Assembly: GCF_021917145.1 (NCBI RefSeq)
Contig: NC_061063.1
Span: 11,320,516 to 11,384,515, forward strand
Length of the DNA: 64,000 nucleotides
DNA from: Hypomesus transpacificus
Lineage: Eukaryota; Chordata; Actinopteri; Osmeriformes; Osmeridae
Reading direction: 5' to 3'
Below, piece after piece: positions 63,605 through 64,000 of the stretch; within the stretch, counting starts at the first letter, position 1; each line of letters begins with the position of its first letter. The translations under genes and the position numbers were made by a program. The notes below the pieces were generated by a model, which had not been told where the DNA came from, did not search any database, and was given only the letters and a program-made list of their open reading frames with translations.

Positions 63605-64000
63605 GTGAGTTAAATATACTGTCTTTCTCTCAACTGAGGATTCTCCACCGGTTTGACTCATCACATTTTAGTGTTTTCAAAAGGTCATGAATGACTTGGT
63701 TTGGGTGTGTATCTATCCAGGGAGGCGATTTAGCTGCAATGTAGCTGCGCACCCTCAGTTTTCACCATGGTTCAGTCACATGGCATTGATCAATCATACC
63801 TAGGTCTGGTGGTCATAGATTCATCTGAACTTTGCAGTTGCGGTTTAATATGGACTTATAGTCACCAAAACCAGTGACACTTAGACGTAGTCTAAGATAG
63901 TCTTAGTCGTAGATGACGACAGGGATTGTCTTCAGTCTCAGGAAGGAAATAATGATTTGGTTTCTTCTATAATTGTACCCACCCAGTGACCACATTGGAA

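Overview
This is vertebrate nuclear DNA, almost certainly from a ray-finned (teleost) fish. Genes have small introns and GT-AG splicing. The coding sequences read as fish versions of apolipoprotein E, apolipoprotein A-IV, TOMM40, DDX6, hormone-sensitive lipase, VPS72, LINGO4, cathepsin K and Spire. Introns and spacers carry typical teleost repeats: tRNA-derived SINEs with an L2-like tail, palindromic hAT MITEs with 8-bp target duplications, and a Tc1-type MITE. I cannot name the species. No virus-derived element was recognised. Layout: 1-1.8 kb has no gene I can support. An intronless coding exon (3414-5828, +) encodes an 804-residue protein with about 15 AT-hooks. 8197-13110 (+) encodes a 1637-residue C2H2 zinc-finger protein. 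An apolipoprotein cluster follows: apoe (15497-13908, -) and two apoa4 genes in head-to-head inverted orientation (19067-18038, - and 21648-22677, +), with a perfect 16 x 43-bp minisatellite between them. tomm40 (25826-23710, -) and a DDX6-type helicase (34910-31129, -, with a probable long 3'UTR) come next. Then lipe (42237-38064, -), vps72 (47315-44373, -), lingo4 (50506-48689, -), ctsk (55773-58267, +) and the first two coding exons of a Spire-family gene (59460 to beyond the window edge, +). For the multi-exon genes complete in the window, the exon joins chosen by eye give open frames of the expected family length: apoe 269, apoa4 253 (twice), tomm40 342, ddx6 489, lipe 727, vps72 368 and ctsk 329 aa. 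Themes: several genes concern lipid transport and use (apoe, the apoa4 pair, lipe). The gene order joins families that in human lie on 19q13 (APOE, TOMM40, LIPE) with families on 1q21 (VPS72, CTSK, LINGO4). The most notable observations are four. The inverted apoa4 pair is nearly identical from start codon to just past the stop, but its promoters and flanks differ, which suggests gene conversion. CTCF-like motifs are arranged so that a convergent pair encloses about 46 kb from the AT-hook gene to vps72, with a duplicated motif downstream of ctsk. A SINE abuts a ddx6 3' splice site and seems to supply its branch point. The fish lipase has a regulatory loop without mammalian-type PKA motifs.
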